Shown here: one piece after another, positions 1 to 8,864 of the stretch
How positions within the stretch are numbered: the stretch's first letter is position 1
Layout: each line of letters opens with the position of its first letter
From: Ornithinibacillus californiensis
Lineage (GTDB): Bacteria; Bacillota; Bacilli; Bacillales; Amphibacillaceae
Direction: 5' to 3'
NCBI RefSeq assembly: GCF_001038485.1
Contig: NZ_LDUE01000046.1
Coordinates: 43,760 to 107,759, forward strand
Length of the DNA: 64,000 nt
The notes under the pieces: generated by a model
The model's database searches: none
Seen by the model: only the letters and a program-made list of their open reading frames with translations
Told to the model about the DNA's origin: nothing
Position numbers and translations under genes: made by a program

Positions 1-1413
1 ACGGATTGTTCCATAGCTGTTGTTGTTAAATACAAGCGCAATTACTGGGATATTTTCTCGCACTGCTGTTTCAAGCTCTTGGAAGGTCATCATGAATCCG
101 CCATCACCTGATAGAGATACGACCGTTCTTTGAGGATTTGCTAATTTAGCCCCCAAAGCAGCAGGTAAACCATACCCCATTGCCCCTGACGTTGGTCCTA
201 CATAGGTGTTCGATTTCGTAAATGGATAGAATCCATGTAACCAACCGGCAAAGTTGCCGGCATCATTCGTAATGATCGAATCAGCAGGGAGCATATCTAC
301 CATTGCTTTGATGATATGCTTATTGATAACGTCTGCTTCTGAAACTTCTAAACTACTAACCTCTAAGTATCGCTGGTTACATTCCCTAGCCCATGTCGGC
401 CAAGCAAAGCTTATATCCATATACGTAAAAGCATTTAGTGCCTTTTTCATATCAGCAATAATAGCAACGTCAGGTGGATAAACTTTACCAATAACCTCTT
501 GTTCGATATCTACATGAATTAGTTTTTGTTCAGCCGACAATAATGTGTAATCCTGTGTAGTAACCTCAGAAAGCCTGGTTCCTAACGCTAGTATTAAATC
601 TGCTTCCTTTACCGTTTCAATTACCTTTTTCGGTGTGCCTAATCCAAGATGTCCAGCATATAGCGGATGATTGTTCGGAAACACATCATGTCGGCGAAAA
701 GCTGTAATAACTGGAATTTGGAAACGTTCAGCAAATCGGAGTAATTCCTTTTCAGCTTGAGACAGTTTCACCCCTCCACCAGCAATGATTAGTGGTTTAT
801 CTGCCTCAATAAGGGAATTCGCCACTGAGACTTCCTCTCCATCAGAAGGTGCTGGTCTTGGAATCGTAATCTCTGGTCCGAAGTGCATCTCTGCCTCTGC
901 AGGCAGTACATCCTCTGGCAAAGAAACGACTACTGGTCCAGGTCGACCCGATTGTGCAATACGAAATGCTCTACCTACTAGTTCAGGCATTCTTTCTGGA
1001 TCCTTTACTTCAACTGCCCATTTCGTAATCGGCTTGAAGAATTGATCTAAATCTACTTCTTGGAAACCTTCCCTGCCACGGAATTTACTATGTACCTGCC
1101 CTAGGAAGACAACCATTGGAGTCGAGTCTTGATAAGCAGTATGTACACCGATGGATAGATTGGCTGCACCTACTCCCCTAGTCGCAAGTACAACTCCTGG
1201 TTTCCTTGAGGCTTTGGCATACCCTTCCGCCATAAAGGATGCTCCACCCTCATGTCTAGCAGAAACCAAATCAATGGAAGCTTCATCATATAAAGCATCC
1301 AATAATGGCAAGTAGCTTTCCCCTGGAACACAAAATACTTTTGTAATTTGTTCCCGCTTTATACATTCCACAATTGCTTTTGCAGCGGTCATTTTTGTTT
1401 TCATTTGAATCAT
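1..1413 (-). CDS. Thiamine-pyrophosphate-dependent enzyme, acetolactate synthase-like (3' end cut by window edge)
   Basis: The reverse strand from 1413 stays open to base 1, so the C-terminal part is missing. The N-terminal TPP-binding (Pyr) domain shows VFCVPGES and the conserved catalytic glutamate in SARHEGGASFMAEGYA. A central domain follows, then the start of the C-terminal PP domain with the TPP/Mg motif (GDGGFMM, followed by NNNSYG). This is COG0028 (acetolactate synthase, 2-oxoacid decarboxylases and relatives); the substrate cannot be told. The ATG overlaps the stop of the upstream aminotransferase as ATGA, so the two are translationally coupled. Pairing with an aminotransferase suggests transamination followed by decarboxylation or carboligation of the 2-oxoacid, which is inference. 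Confidence 0.85.
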   Translation of the reverse strand, partial: MIQMKTKMTAAKAIVECIKREQITKVFCVPGESYLPLLDALYDEASIDLVSARHEGGASFMAEGYAKASRKPGVVLATRGVGAANLSIGVHTAYQDSTPMVVFLGQVHSKFRGREGFQEVDLDQFFKPITKWAVEVKDPERMPELVGRAFRIAQSGRPGPVVVSLPEDVLPAEAEMHFGPEITIPRPAPSDGEEVSVANSLIEADKPLIIAGGGVKLSQAEKELLRFAERFQIPVITAFRRHDVFPNNHPLYAGHLGLGTPKKVIETVKEADLILALGTRLSEVTTQDYTLLSAEQKLIHVDIEQEVIGKVYPPDVAIIADMKKALNAFTYMDISFAWPTWARECNQRYLEVSSLEVSEADVINKHIIKAMVDMLPADSIITNDAGNFAGWLHGFYPFTKSNTYVGPTSGAMGYGLPAALGAKLANPQRTVVSLSGDGGFMMTFQELETAVRENIPVIALVFNNNSYGTIR

Positions 1414-2588
1414 GACGAGATCACGCCTTTACTCGTAAATTCCTTTATTCTTCTAATAACTTCATCAATACGATCTAGTTGTACAGATAACGATATGCGA
1501 ATATACCCTTCACCAGAAGGACCAAAAGCAGTTCCTGGTGTAACAATAATTCCAGCTTCCTCTAACAGTTTTTCTGAAAATACCGCAGACGTATAGCCAG
1601 CTGGAATCTTCGTCCAAATAAAAATGGATCCTCTTGGCTTTTCTACTTCGAAGCCTGCCTCTATTAAACCTTGGTACATTCGTTCCATTCTTGCCTTGAA
1701 AATTTCATTATGTTTTTTCACATCTGATAAATCACTTCTTAATGCGTGTGCTGCTGCTTTTTGAATCGCTAAAAATTGGCTCGTATCGATATTACTTTTG
1801 TACGTGTGAAGCGCTTTGATTAAGTCTTTATTTCCTACAACGTACCCGATCCGCCAGCCAGTCATATTAAAGCTTTTAGACAGCGACCCAAATTCAACCG
1901 CAACCTCTTTCGCCTGTGGCACTTGAAGAATACTTGGAGACTTATAACCATCAAACGTTACCAAGTCGTAAGCAGCATCATGAATGACAGCAATATTATT
2001 TTTCTTTCCAAATGTAATCGCTTCCAAAAAGGTATTCAATTCTACTGTTGCAGCGGTCGGATTCCCTGGATAATTCAAGAAGAGTAACTTCGCTGCTTGT
2101 TTATCCATTTCTGATACCCGTTCAAACATTGGTACATAGCCATTCTGTGCATCTAACGGAAGATAAGTACTAGTGCCTCCTGCTAAATGTACCGCTGTCT
2201 GGTAGACGGGATAACCTGGATCTGGAATAAGCACGGTATCCCCTGGATTAATCGCTGCTTGGATGAGATTGGCAATTCCTTCTTTAGAACCGATTAGTGC
2301 TAAAACCTCTGTGTCTGGATCTAACTCTACCCCATAGTGGTTTTGATAAAAATGGGCCACAGCTTCACGGAACTCCTTGCTTCCGTCATAGGGGGAGTAT
2401 CGATGATTCATTGGATTCTGTACCTCCTCACAAAGCTTATCGATAATAAACTTCGGTGTAGGCAGGTCAGGTGCCCCAATTCCTAAATCAATGACATCCA
2501 CACCAATAGCCTTCAATTCCTCTTTCCTCTTTTGAAATCTGGAAAATAGATACGGCGGTAACTCCTTTACCCTATCTGACACATACAT
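1410..2588 (-). CDS. PLP-dependent class I/II aminotransferase (LL-DAP aminotransferase / PatA-like)
   Basis: Fold-type I aminotransferase of about 392 residues. It has the N-terminal IDLGIGAPDLPTP stretch, the NYPGNPT motif, the DAAYD aspartate and the PLP lysine in SLSKSFNMTGWR (near residue 238). Proteins of this type are often labelled LL-diaminopimelate aminotransferase, but the substrate is not readable from sequence. I prefer the second ATG at 2588: the SD GGAAGG abuts the first ATG at 2600 and sits at a usable distance from the second. The gene is first in a two-gene operon with the TPP enzyme and divergent from kynUBA. A role on aromatic 2-oxoacids or kynurenine is possible but unproven. 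Confidence 0.88.
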   Translation of the reverse strand: MYVSDRVKELPPYLFSRFQKRKEELKAIGVDVIDLGIGAPDLPTPKFIIDKLCEEVQNPMNHRYSPYDGSKEFREAVAHFYQNHYGVELDPDTEVLALIGSKEGIANLIQAAINPGDTVLIPDPGYPVYQTAVHLAGGTSTYLPLDAQNGYVPMFERVSEMDKQAAKLLFLNYPGNPTAATVELNTFLEAITFGKKNNIAVIHDAAYDLVTFDGYKSPSILQVPQAKEVAVEFGSLSKSFNMTGWRIGYVVGNKDLIKALHTYKSNIDTSQFLAIQKAAAHALRSDLSDVKKHNEIFKARMERMYQGLIEAGFEVEKPRGSIFIWTKIPAGYTSAVFSEKLLEEAGIIVTPGTAFGPSGEGYIRISLSVQLDRIDEVIRRIKEFTSKGVISS

Positions 2589-2645
2589 GGTTCTACCCAT
2601 CCTTCCGTTTCAATATACGAAACGCTATTTCATATATCTGACATC

Positions 2646-2674
2646 AGTATAATCGTATTAACAAATTTTTTCAA
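2646..2674 (-). promoter_or_regulatory. Sigma-A promoter for the aminotransferase-TPP enzyme operon
   Basis: Read on the minus strand: TTGAAA (2674-2669), a 17-base spacer, then TATACT (2651-2646). The transcript would start about 50 bases before the aminotransferase. Confidence 0.65.
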
Positions 2675-2714
2675 TTATTATTAAAAAACGAAATATTTTT
2701 GTTACAATGAATAT

Positions 2715-2728
2715 AGAAAGCGCTTACT
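2715..2728 (+). promoter_or_regulatory. cre-like site (CcpA) in the kynU leader
   Basis: AGAAAGCGCTTACT matches the cre consensus TGWAANCGNTNWCA at all defined positions except the first and last base. It sits just downstream of a candidate TACAAT -10 box (2703-2708, weak -35) and 23 bases before kynU. That position fits catabolite repression of tryptophan breakdown. Confidence 0.5.
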
Positions 2729-2750
2729 TATTCTAAACTGAGGTGAAAAA

Positions 2751-4022
2751 ATGGACACAAGTAAAGACTATGCTCTTTATTTAGACAAAAAGGATTTCTT
2801 ATCCGCTTTTCGAGATGAATTCTATGTTTCTAAAGAGAAAGTTTATTTAGACGGAAATTCCCTCGGACTCTTATCCAAACGATCAGAAAAAGCAGTTCTC
2901 AGCATATTAGAGTCTTGGAAAAATCACGCAATAGATGGTTGGACTAGTGGTGATCATCCGTGGTTTTACTTATCAGAGGAACTTGGTAAACAATTTGCTC
3001 CACTCGTCGGGGCGGATCCCGAAGAGTTAATTGCAACAGGATCTACGACGGCCAACCTACATCAGCTTTTAGCAAGCTTTTATCAACCCGAGGGCAGGAA
3101 AACGAAAATTCTAGCAGATGCGTTAAACTTTCCGTCTGATATATATGCGATAAAGAGCCAACTTCAATTAAAGGGTTACTCACCAGAAAACCATCTTGTC
3201 CAAGTAAAAAGCAGTGACGGCCACACGCTAAAAACAGAGGATATCATTGAGGCGATGACAGATGAGATTGCTTTAATCATCCTCCCGGGTGTTCTTTATC
3301 GTAGTGGGCAAATACTTGATATGAAAGCGTTGACCAAGGCTGCGCATGAGCGTGGAATTGTTATTGGATTCGATTTATGTCATTCCATTGGCTCCATTCC
3401 ACATAGCTTATCCGATTGGAATGTCGATTTTGCCTTTTGGTGCACGTATAAACATTTAAATGCAGGTCCTGGGAGTGTCGCTGGCATCTATGTTAATAAA
3501 AAGCATCTAGGTAAGGAGCCGGGGCTATCGGGCTGGTTCAGTTCAGCTAAAGAAGTACAGTTTGATATGGCCCATGAATTAACACCTGCTCCTACTGCTG
3601 GAGCGTTTCAAATTGGTACACCACATGTGCTTAGCCTAGCCCCACTAATTGGTTCACTAGAAATCTTTGAAGAAGCAGGAATTACAGCCATCCGTAAAAA
3701 GTCTTTAAAGCTAACGGATTATTTACTGGGGTTAATACATGCAGAGTTAGATGATTTCCAATTTGAAGTTGCTTCACCAAACGACCATTCATCACGTGGT
3801 GGTCATATCTATTTAACCCACCCAAATGCAGCTAGTATTTGTAAAGCATTAAAAGTATCCGGAGTAGTACCTGACTTTAGAAGTCCAAACGGGATACGCC
3901 TTGCACCTGTTGCACTTTATAATACCTTTGAAGAAGTTTGGCAAGCGGTTCAAACATTAAAAGTTATCATGCAGGAGCAAACATATAAAAAATTCGAAAA
4001 TACAAGAGGAGTTATCGCTTGA
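2751..4022 (+). CDS. kynU: Kynureninase
   Basis: PLP enzyme hydrolysing L-kynurenine to anthranilate and alanine, 423 residues, normal for KynU. The PLP lysine is Lys234 in [13 protein letters not shown]. Other family signatures are [11 protein letters not shown] near the N-terminus, the [11 protein letters not shown] phosphate-binding loop, the FDLCHSIGS aspartate and SGWFSS. The SD GAGGTG lies 6 bases before the ATG. It is first of a tight operon kynU-kynB-kynA encoding the complete tryptophan-to-anthranilate route; its TGA overlaps the kynB ATG (TGATG). No NAD-branch gene is nearby, so anthranilate recycling or tryptophan catabolism is likely. Confidence 0.95.
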   Translation: MDTSKDYALYLDKKDFLSAFRDEFYVSKEKVYLDGNSLGLLSKRSEKAVLSILESWKNHAIDGWTSGDHPWFYLSEELGKQFAPLVGADPEELIATGSTTANLHQLLASFYQPEGRKTKILADALNFPSDIYAIKSQLQLKGYSPENHLVQVKSSDGHTLKTEDIIEAMTDEIALIILPGVLYRSGQILDMKALTKAAHERGIVIGFDLCHSIGSIPHSLSDWNVDFAFWCTYKHLNAGPGSVAGIYVNKKHLGKEPGLSGWFSSAKEVQFDMAHELTPAPTAGAFQIGTPHVLSLAPLIGSLEIFEEAGITAIRKKSLKLTDYLLGLIHAELDDFQFEVASPNDHSSRGGHIYLTHPNAASICKALKVSGVVPDFRSPNGIRLAPVALYNTFEEVWQAVQTLKVIMQEQTYKKFENTRGVIA

Positions 4023-4666
4023 TGGCAAAATGGATTGATATAACACAACCACTTACTAATGATATGGCACACTGGCCAGGTGATCGCCCTTTCACCTATG
4101 AGGTTGCTGCTACAAAAGAACAAACTGGATCTGCTAATGTAGGAAAAATCACGACTAGTGTTCATATGGGAACGCATGCCGATTCCCCATTCCATTTCGA
4201 TAATCATGGAACAACAATTGAACAAATTCCAGTGGATACGTATATAGGGAAAGCTATAGTTATTGATGTAAGTCCATATAAAACCATTACACCAGAGGTA
4301 TTAAAAAAATATAACCTAAAGGGTACTACACGGTTACTGCTTCATACTTCTCTACCGAATAACCCTAAACACTTCCCAGAAGATATACCAGTTCTGGACC
4401 CAAGCATTGCTGCCTATCTAGCCGACAAAGGAATCATTTTATTAGGTATTGATATGCCTTCTGTTGACCCGATAAATAGCAAAAGCTTAGAGACACATCA
4501 TGCGCTTTACAAACATGGCATTAACATTTTAGAAAACCTCATGCTCGACCATGTAGAGCCCGGTGATTATGAACTTATTGCCCTTCCATTAAGGATTGTT
4601 GGTGCTGATGGTAGTCCAGTAAGGGCTGTTTTACAACCAGTAAAGGAGGACTTATCGGATGCGTGA
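4022..4666 (+). CDS. kynB: Kynurenine formamidase (arylformamidase)
   Basis: Metal-dependent hydrolase of the cyclase/KynB family, 214 residues, converting N-formylkynurenine to kynurenine. The metal-binding HxGTHxDxPxHF motif is at about residues 48-58 ([12 protein letters not shown]), and the second conserved block [11 protein letters not shown] follows near residue 150. I start at the ATG at 4022, which shares a base with the kynU stop and has AGAGGAG upstream, not the TTG three bases earlier. The end overlaps kynA by 8 bases, so all three kyn genes are translationally coupled. Confidence 0.94.
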   Translation: MAKWIDITQPLTNDMAHWPGDRPFTYEVAATKEQTGSANVGKITTSVHMGTHADSPFHFDNHGTTIEQIPVDTYIGKAIVIDVSPYKTITPEVLKKYNLKGTTRLLLHTSLPNNPKHFPEDIPVLDPSIAAYLADKGIILLGIDMPSVDPINSKSLETHHALYKHGINILENLMLDHVEPGDYELIALPLRIVGADGSPVRAVLQPVKEDLSDA

Positions 4667-5507
4667 GGATTATGTATGGGATTTCTATTCGGATGACTCA
4701 GGAGCTTATACAGACTTCAAGGAAAAAATGACATATGGTGATTATTTACAACTCGAATCTTTACTAGATAGTCAAAAACGCCTCTCTAATCATCATGATG
4801 AAATGCTATTTATCGTCATTCATCAAGTTAGTGAGCTTTGGCTAAAGCTAATGATTCATGAGATAGAAGCTGCAACAGAGGCTATTCAGAATAAGGAATA
4901 TCAAGCTGCCTTTAAAATGCTTGCCCGTGTATCTAAAATTCAATCACAAATCATTCATGCTTGGGATGTACTCTCAACGTTGACGCCATCAGAGTATATG
5001 GAATTCCGTAGTTTACTTGGAAATGCATCTGGGTTTCAATCGTATCAATACCGTCTAGTTGAGTTTGTTCTAGGTTACAAGACACCCCATATCGTGAAAA
5101 TATATGAAAAGGACCCTGTATTACATGAACGACTCCAAGCAGCGTTTGAAGCTCCAGGCTTGTATGATGTAGCCATTCAATCATTAGCTAAAGAAGGATT
5201 TAGTATTAACCAAAGCGTACTAGAAAGAGACTTCTCCCAAAAATACCAGCAAGATCCAACTGTTGCTGATGCTTGGTTAGAGGTTTACCGGAACAAAGAT
5301 ACATATTGGAACCTATATCAATTAGCTGAAAAGCTTGTCGATATTGAAGATTGGTTCCAACAATGGCGATTCCGTCATATGAAGACAGTCGAACGAATCA
5401 TTGGTCTCAAAACCGGTACCGGTGGAACATCAGGGGTAGCCTATTTAAAAAAGGTGCTTGACCATTACTTCTTCCCCGAATTATGGGACGTACGAACTAA
5501 GATATAA
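4659..5507 (+). CDS. kynA: Tryptophan 2,3-dioxygenase
   Basis: Haem dioxygenase opening the indole ring of L-tryptophan to N-formylkynurenine, 282 residues, typical for bacterial TDO. Signatures are [16 protein letters not shown] (substrate-pocket histidine) and [12 protein letters not shown] with the proximal haem histidine, followed by KTGTGGTSG. Although last in the operon it catalyses the first step. It overlaps kynB by 8 bases (AAAGGAGG upstream) and is followed by a strong terminator. Confidence 0.96.
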   Translation: MREDYVWDFYSDDSGAYTDFKEKMTYGDYLQLESLLDSQKRLSNHHDEMLFIVIHQVSELWLKLMIHEIEAATEAIQNKEYQAAFKMLARVSKIQSQIIHAWDVLSTLTPSEYMEFRSLLGNASGFQSYQYRLVEFVLGYKTPHIVKIYEKDPVLHERLQAAFEAPGLYDVAIQSLAKEGFSINQSVLERDFSQKYQQDPTVADAWLEVYRNKDTYWNLYQLAEKLVDIEDWFQQWRFRHMKTVERIIGLKTGTGGTSGVAYLKKVLDHYFFPELWDVRTKI

Positions 5508-5548
5508 AAAATGCTTAGGGTCTCCAGACGAGATCCTAAGCATTTTTT
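5506..5548. terminator. Bidirectional terminator between kynA and the DUF5667 gene
   Basis: Stem AAAAATGCTTAGG / CCTAAGCATTTTT with a 15-base loop. It has A- and T-runs on both sides and lies between convergent genes. Confidence 0.85.
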
Positions 5549-5556
5549 AACACTAA

Positions 5557-6837
5557 TTAATTGTTACCATTTCCTTTTCCTTTGTTACCATTTCCATTAT
5601 TTCCTTTATTGCCGTTACCGTTGTTGCCCTTACCATTATTACCCTTGTTTTCTTTTTTATCCGCTTTTTCTGATGCTCTCTCAGCTTTTCTTTCGGCTTT
5701 TTCTAATGCTTTCTCAGCCTTCTTTTCAGCTTTTTTATTTTTAACCTTTACAACTTCTTCTGTTTCTTCTGTAGACTCAACTTCTTCTTCACCATCTAGG
5801 TCGTCCTTAGAGATTTCAGGCTCTTCATCTGTAACTGGTGCTTCAACAGTTAAAGTTGCTTTCTCTTCTGAGTTTTCCTCAGTAGTTTCTTCGTTAGTTG
5901 CAACTTCTTCTTCTAATTCTAGTTCTTCTTCTTTGGTTACTTTACTTGCACGCTTCTCAATTTTCTTCGCTAGTTTAGCAAATGACTTTTCAATATTTTT
6001 CATAATAGCAGCTTGTGCTTTTGGATTTTCGATTTTCGCAAGTACTGCAGATAGAGCATTGATATTATTTGCTAATTTAACTTTTACTTTAGCAGTTTCT
6101 TCATCATCTTCTGCTACTACTTCTTCCGTATCTTCTTCAGTAATTACTTCTTCTGTTTCTGTTTCATCTTCAACAGCTGTTTCGTCAGTAGCCTCTTCTT
6201 CTGTTGTTTCCTCAGTTTCCTCTGTTGAATCTTCTGCTACTTCTTCTTCCGTTCCTTCTTCTGTGCTTTCTTCTTCAGTAACTTCTTCTTCACCTTCAAG
6301 CTTATCTTCCGCTTGTGCCTGGAAATCTAAAGCTTTTTGAAGTAATTCACCTGCTTCATCAATCTTACCTTCTTGAATTAGAACATTTGCTTCAGCGATA
6401 CGCTTAGCAGCATATTCTGCTAATAATTGGCTCTTTTTATAATCATCAAAAGTTAATGCTAAAGTTATTTTTTCTTGCACTACTTCTACAAAGTAGAAAA
6501 AGTCTCCAGGAATTAGCCCAGCATCTACTTCCTCTTCTTCAGTTACTTCTTCATCAGTAGATTCATCCTCTTCAGTAACTTCTTCACCTTCAGTAGTTGT
6601 GTCTTCTTCTGTGTTTTTGTTTTCCTCAGAATCATCTTCTGCTACAACATCATCGCCACTTGTCTCATCAACTGCTGATTCTTCAGTAGTGTTTGTAGTT
6701 TCCTCTTGTGATTCTGTAAGAGTTAGGCTTCCTTCGTTACTTTCTTCTGCTAGAGCTGTTGTTGCCCCAGATGTTACTACTACTGCTGCTAGGACCGTAC
6801 TAGTCACTAGACTTGTTAGTTTACGTGAATACTTCAT
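5557..6837 (-). CDS. Secreted DUF5667-domain protein with acidic and basic low-complexity tails
   Basis: 426 residues. A Sec signal peptide (MKYSRK, then a hydrophobic core ending TTALAEES) is followed by a Glu/Thr/Asp-rich segment (about 33-105). A DUF5667-like helical module follows (about 106-180: LIPGDFFYFVEVVQEKITLALTFDD, then KKSQLLAEYAAKRIAEAN). A second very acidic stretch (about 180-245), another helical module (about 250-300) and a third acidic segment come next. The C-terminus switches abruptly to Lys/Ala coiled coil (KAEKKAEKALEKAERKAER) and ends in Gly/Asn/Lys repeats. No sortase or lipobox signal is visible. Function is unknown; a cell-wall or extracellular polyelectrolyte role is inference. 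The SD GGGGAGG is 9 bases from the ATG. Confidence 0.85.
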   Translation of the reverse strand: MKYSRKLTSLVTSTVLAAVVVTSGATTALAEESNEGSLTLTESQEETTNTTEESAVDETSGDDVVAEDDSEENKNTEEDTTTEGEEVTEEDESTDEEVTEEEEVDAGLIPGDFFYFVEVVQEKITLALTFDDYKKSQLLAEYAAKRIAEANVLIQEGKIDEAGELLQKALDFQAQAEDKLEGEEEVTEEESTEEGTEEEVAEDSTEETEETTEEEATDETAVEDETETEEVITEEDTEEVVAEDDEETAKVKVKLANNINALSAVLAKIENPKAQAAIMKNIEKSFAKLAKKIEKRASKVTKEEELELEEEVATNEETTEENSEEKATLTVEAPVTDEEPEISKDDLDGEEEVESTEETEEVVKVKNKKAEKKAEKALEKAERKAERASEKADKKENKGNNGKGNNGNGNKGNNGNGNKGKGNGNN

Positions 6838-6969
6838 TTATTGTTTCCTCCCCTTTATAAATGATTGCCCTAAAAGTTTCGCAGGGTTGGATAATTATAT
6901 GTCGTTTTTTGCCTAGTATTTTTTAAAATAGAACTATTTAACTAGATCTATTTGTTGCAAATCAACACA

Positions 6970-7000
6970 AAAAACCCCTAAAAACAATGTTTTAGAGGTC
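6970..7000 (-). terminator. Rho-independent terminator of the 224-residue protein gene
   Basis: On the minus strand CCTCTAAAACA pairs with TGTTTTTAGGGG, followed by TTTTTT. It overlaps the last codons of the gene. Confidence 0.75.
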
Positions 7001-7666
7001 TTCTTCAATACGAAAAATAACTTTATATTTTTCTTCATCTAATAGGTCAGTGATATGAATATGCTTACCATGACCAAAGAATACTTCAGAGTCTGTCATC
7101 GCAATGACCATTGCCTTCGTATTACTTTGTATATCTAAGAATACATCACCGACCACTGGTTTTACAACGTCCTCATCACTATCGGTTATATAGGTAATGG
7201 ATTCATCTTGAATTTGTTGTTCTTCCGGAACTAAGCTTTTATCATAATATGCAATTTCTTGGCTTGCGTCCGCTTTACCAGGAACCATTACAACATATTC
7301 ATTATGCTTAACGCCATTATCCCTTGTAGTCACAACATTGCCATCTTCCACACTATCCACTTTTTCAATGGAGTTTAGTGAATAATGATCTAGAAAATCT
7401 GGCGCTGGCTTTGTGATTAGTATGTAATCACCAGGATTAGGCTTTCTATTTTCGTCAATCGTATAGCGTTTCCCATAAAAAATAAACGTATCATTATGCT
7501 TTGGCTTGTACAATGTTATTTCGTTCGCACTAGTTAAAACTTGTTTCATATCCTTTAATCGATACAAGTGCACTGACTTTTTAAACATAGGTTTTACAGT
7601 ATATACTTTGTGGAGTTCATTTTGATAAAAAACAAATTGACCTTTCCGAACTTGAAAAAGCTTCAC
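6992..7666 (-). CDS. Conserved protein of unknown function, beta-rich
   Basis: 224 residues, cytosolic, no signal peptide or membrane segment. The sequence alternates short hydrophobic strands with turns (KGQFVFYQNELHKVYTV; GDYILITKPAP; GDVFLDIQSNTKAMVIAM), suggesting several small beta-barrel modules with KOW/SH3-like spacing. I do not recognise the family. The start is a GTG preceded by AGGAGG at 6 bases. It is monocistronic, between its own terminator and the C45 hydrolase gene. Confidence 0.75.
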   Translation of the reverse strand: MKLFQVRKGQFVFYQNELHKVYTVKPMFKKSVHLYRLKDMKQVLTSANEITLYKPKHNDTFIFYGKRYTIDENRKPNPGDYILITKPAPDFLDHYSLNSIEKVDSVEDGNVVTTRDNGVKHNEYVVMVPGKADASQEIAYYDKSLVPEEQQIQDESITYITDSDEDVVKPVVGDVFLDIQSNTKAMVIAMTDSEVFFGHGKHIHITDLLDEEKYKVIFRIEEDL

Positions 7667-7757
7667 AGGATTTCCTCCTAGAGATAGAATGAATAAAATA
7701 AAGAATGTCTAATCTTATCTTTTGTCACATTTCAATATTTAAACATGATAAATTAGT

Positions 7758-8810
7758 TTATCGCACATTCTTATCCATATGTACAAAGGGCAGGTCTGTA
7801 TCCACTTTTCCTAAGATGCGTTTTAAATGTATGTTTTCTCCCTCTAACCATTTACCAAAATCAAAAATAACTGGCTCACGGTCGCCACCTAGCGCAAACC
7901 AAGCTTTCAACTCTTTCGGAAAATATGCTGAGGTATGAATAGTTCCAGACCAGTTTTTATATTGATTGGAGAAAACTCCCTTGTCGGAATCATTCATCAT
8001 TCGAAACGCTTGATACGCATCTGTTGCGTATTGCTTTTGAGATTCTATGGCGTCCATGCGTTTATACGAATCATCTAAATGGTGGCGGTTCTCATGTTTT
8101 AAGACTTCAAAGTGGTTTGTACAAACGTTTGATTGACGTACTTCAGTCCCTCTTGGCGTAGCCTCTACAATATAAGTTTGCCCAGTTTTATCTAAAACAA
8201 TATAGCTAAAAGAATGTCTATGCGGCACTTCCTTAAGCATATGTACGGCCTCTTCGACAGTAGCACAATTTTCAAGTACCATTCTGCCAATCATATTACA
8301 AATAAATCCGTCTCCTGGCTTTTTGCGGTGCATAAAATTATAACCCAAGCTTAAGCCTTTCTCGTTCAAACCATCCATTCTTCCCGTTATTCTTTGGGAT
8401 GGACCGATGAGAGCATAACCTTGATCAGTTGGTGCAAAGATGGTAAATCTTCCTTCATATGTTTTCGGGTGATAATCATAGTTTCGAATCATATAATCAG
8501 AATCTGTAAAAATGGAGCAACCGCTTCGCATATAATGAAGGCGGTATCCACCAAATTCCTGAAGCACTTCCTGCATATCCCATTGCAATGCATCACGTAA
8601 GCCAAGGAGTTCATCCCATATGGTAGGAGCAAATGGAAGAATTGCTTCCTTTACCTCTTGTTCTTTTATGATGAAATGTGGTCTACGAATTTTCCAGATT
8701 CGCTTGCGATTTTCTATTGTTAATGAATCCTTCAGTAGTTCGCCTTGTTTATAACCAAAATCATAATGCGAGCCACGGAACTGAATGACATCACTATAGA
8801 TTTGCTTCAA
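7758..8810 (-). CDS. C45-family autoproteolytic acyltransferase/hydrolase (penicillin acyltransferase-like Ntn hydrolase)
   Basis: About 350 residues with the features of the isopenicillin-N/6-APA acyltransferase (peptidase C45) and linear amide C-N hydrolase family. The candidate N-terminal nucleophile after self-cleavage is the Cys in YMRSGCSIFTD (about residue 98). It is followed by the IRNYDYHP pocket motif, GRMDGLNEKGLSLGYNF and a C-terminal FALGGDREPV. Family members cleave or transfer acyl groups on amides; the substrate is unknown. The TTG at 8810 is best spaced from the SD AAAGGA (8 bases); an ATG three codons earlier directly abuts it. No biosynthetic cluster lies nearby. Confidence 0.82.
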   Translation of the reverse strand: MKQIYSDVIQFRGSHYDFGYKQGELLKDSLTIENRKRIWKIRRPHFIIKEQEVKEAILPFAPTIWDELLGLRDALQWDMQEVLQEFGGYRLHYMRSGCSIFTDSDYMIRNYDYHPKTYEGRFTIFAPTDQGYALIGPSQRITGRMDGLNEKGLSLGYNFMHRKKPGDGFICNMIGRMVLENCATVEEAVHMLKEVPHRHSFSYIVLDKTGQTYIVEATPRGTEVRQSNVCTNHFEVLKHENRHHLDDSYKRMDAIESQKQYATDAYQAFRMMNDSDKGVFSNQYKNWSGTIHTSAYFPKELKAWFALGGDREPVIFDFGKWLEGENIHLKRILGKVDTDLPFVHMDKNVR

Positions 8811-8827
8811 CGTAATCATCCTTTAAC

Positions 8828-8862
8828 AAAAATAGGATAGAAGCTACACTCTATCCTATTCT
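8828..8862 (-). terminator. Terminator downstream of the ABC-F gene
   Basis: AATAGGATAGA pairs with TCTATCCTATT on the minus strand, followed by TTTG. It sits between the ABC-F stop and the C45 hydrolase start. Confidence 0.65.
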
Positions 8863-8864
8863 TC

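Noticed and set aside
5561..6340. Ser/Pro-rich frame antisense to the DUF5667 gene
   Set aside because: Shadow of the Glu-rich coding strand; no SD or signal features.
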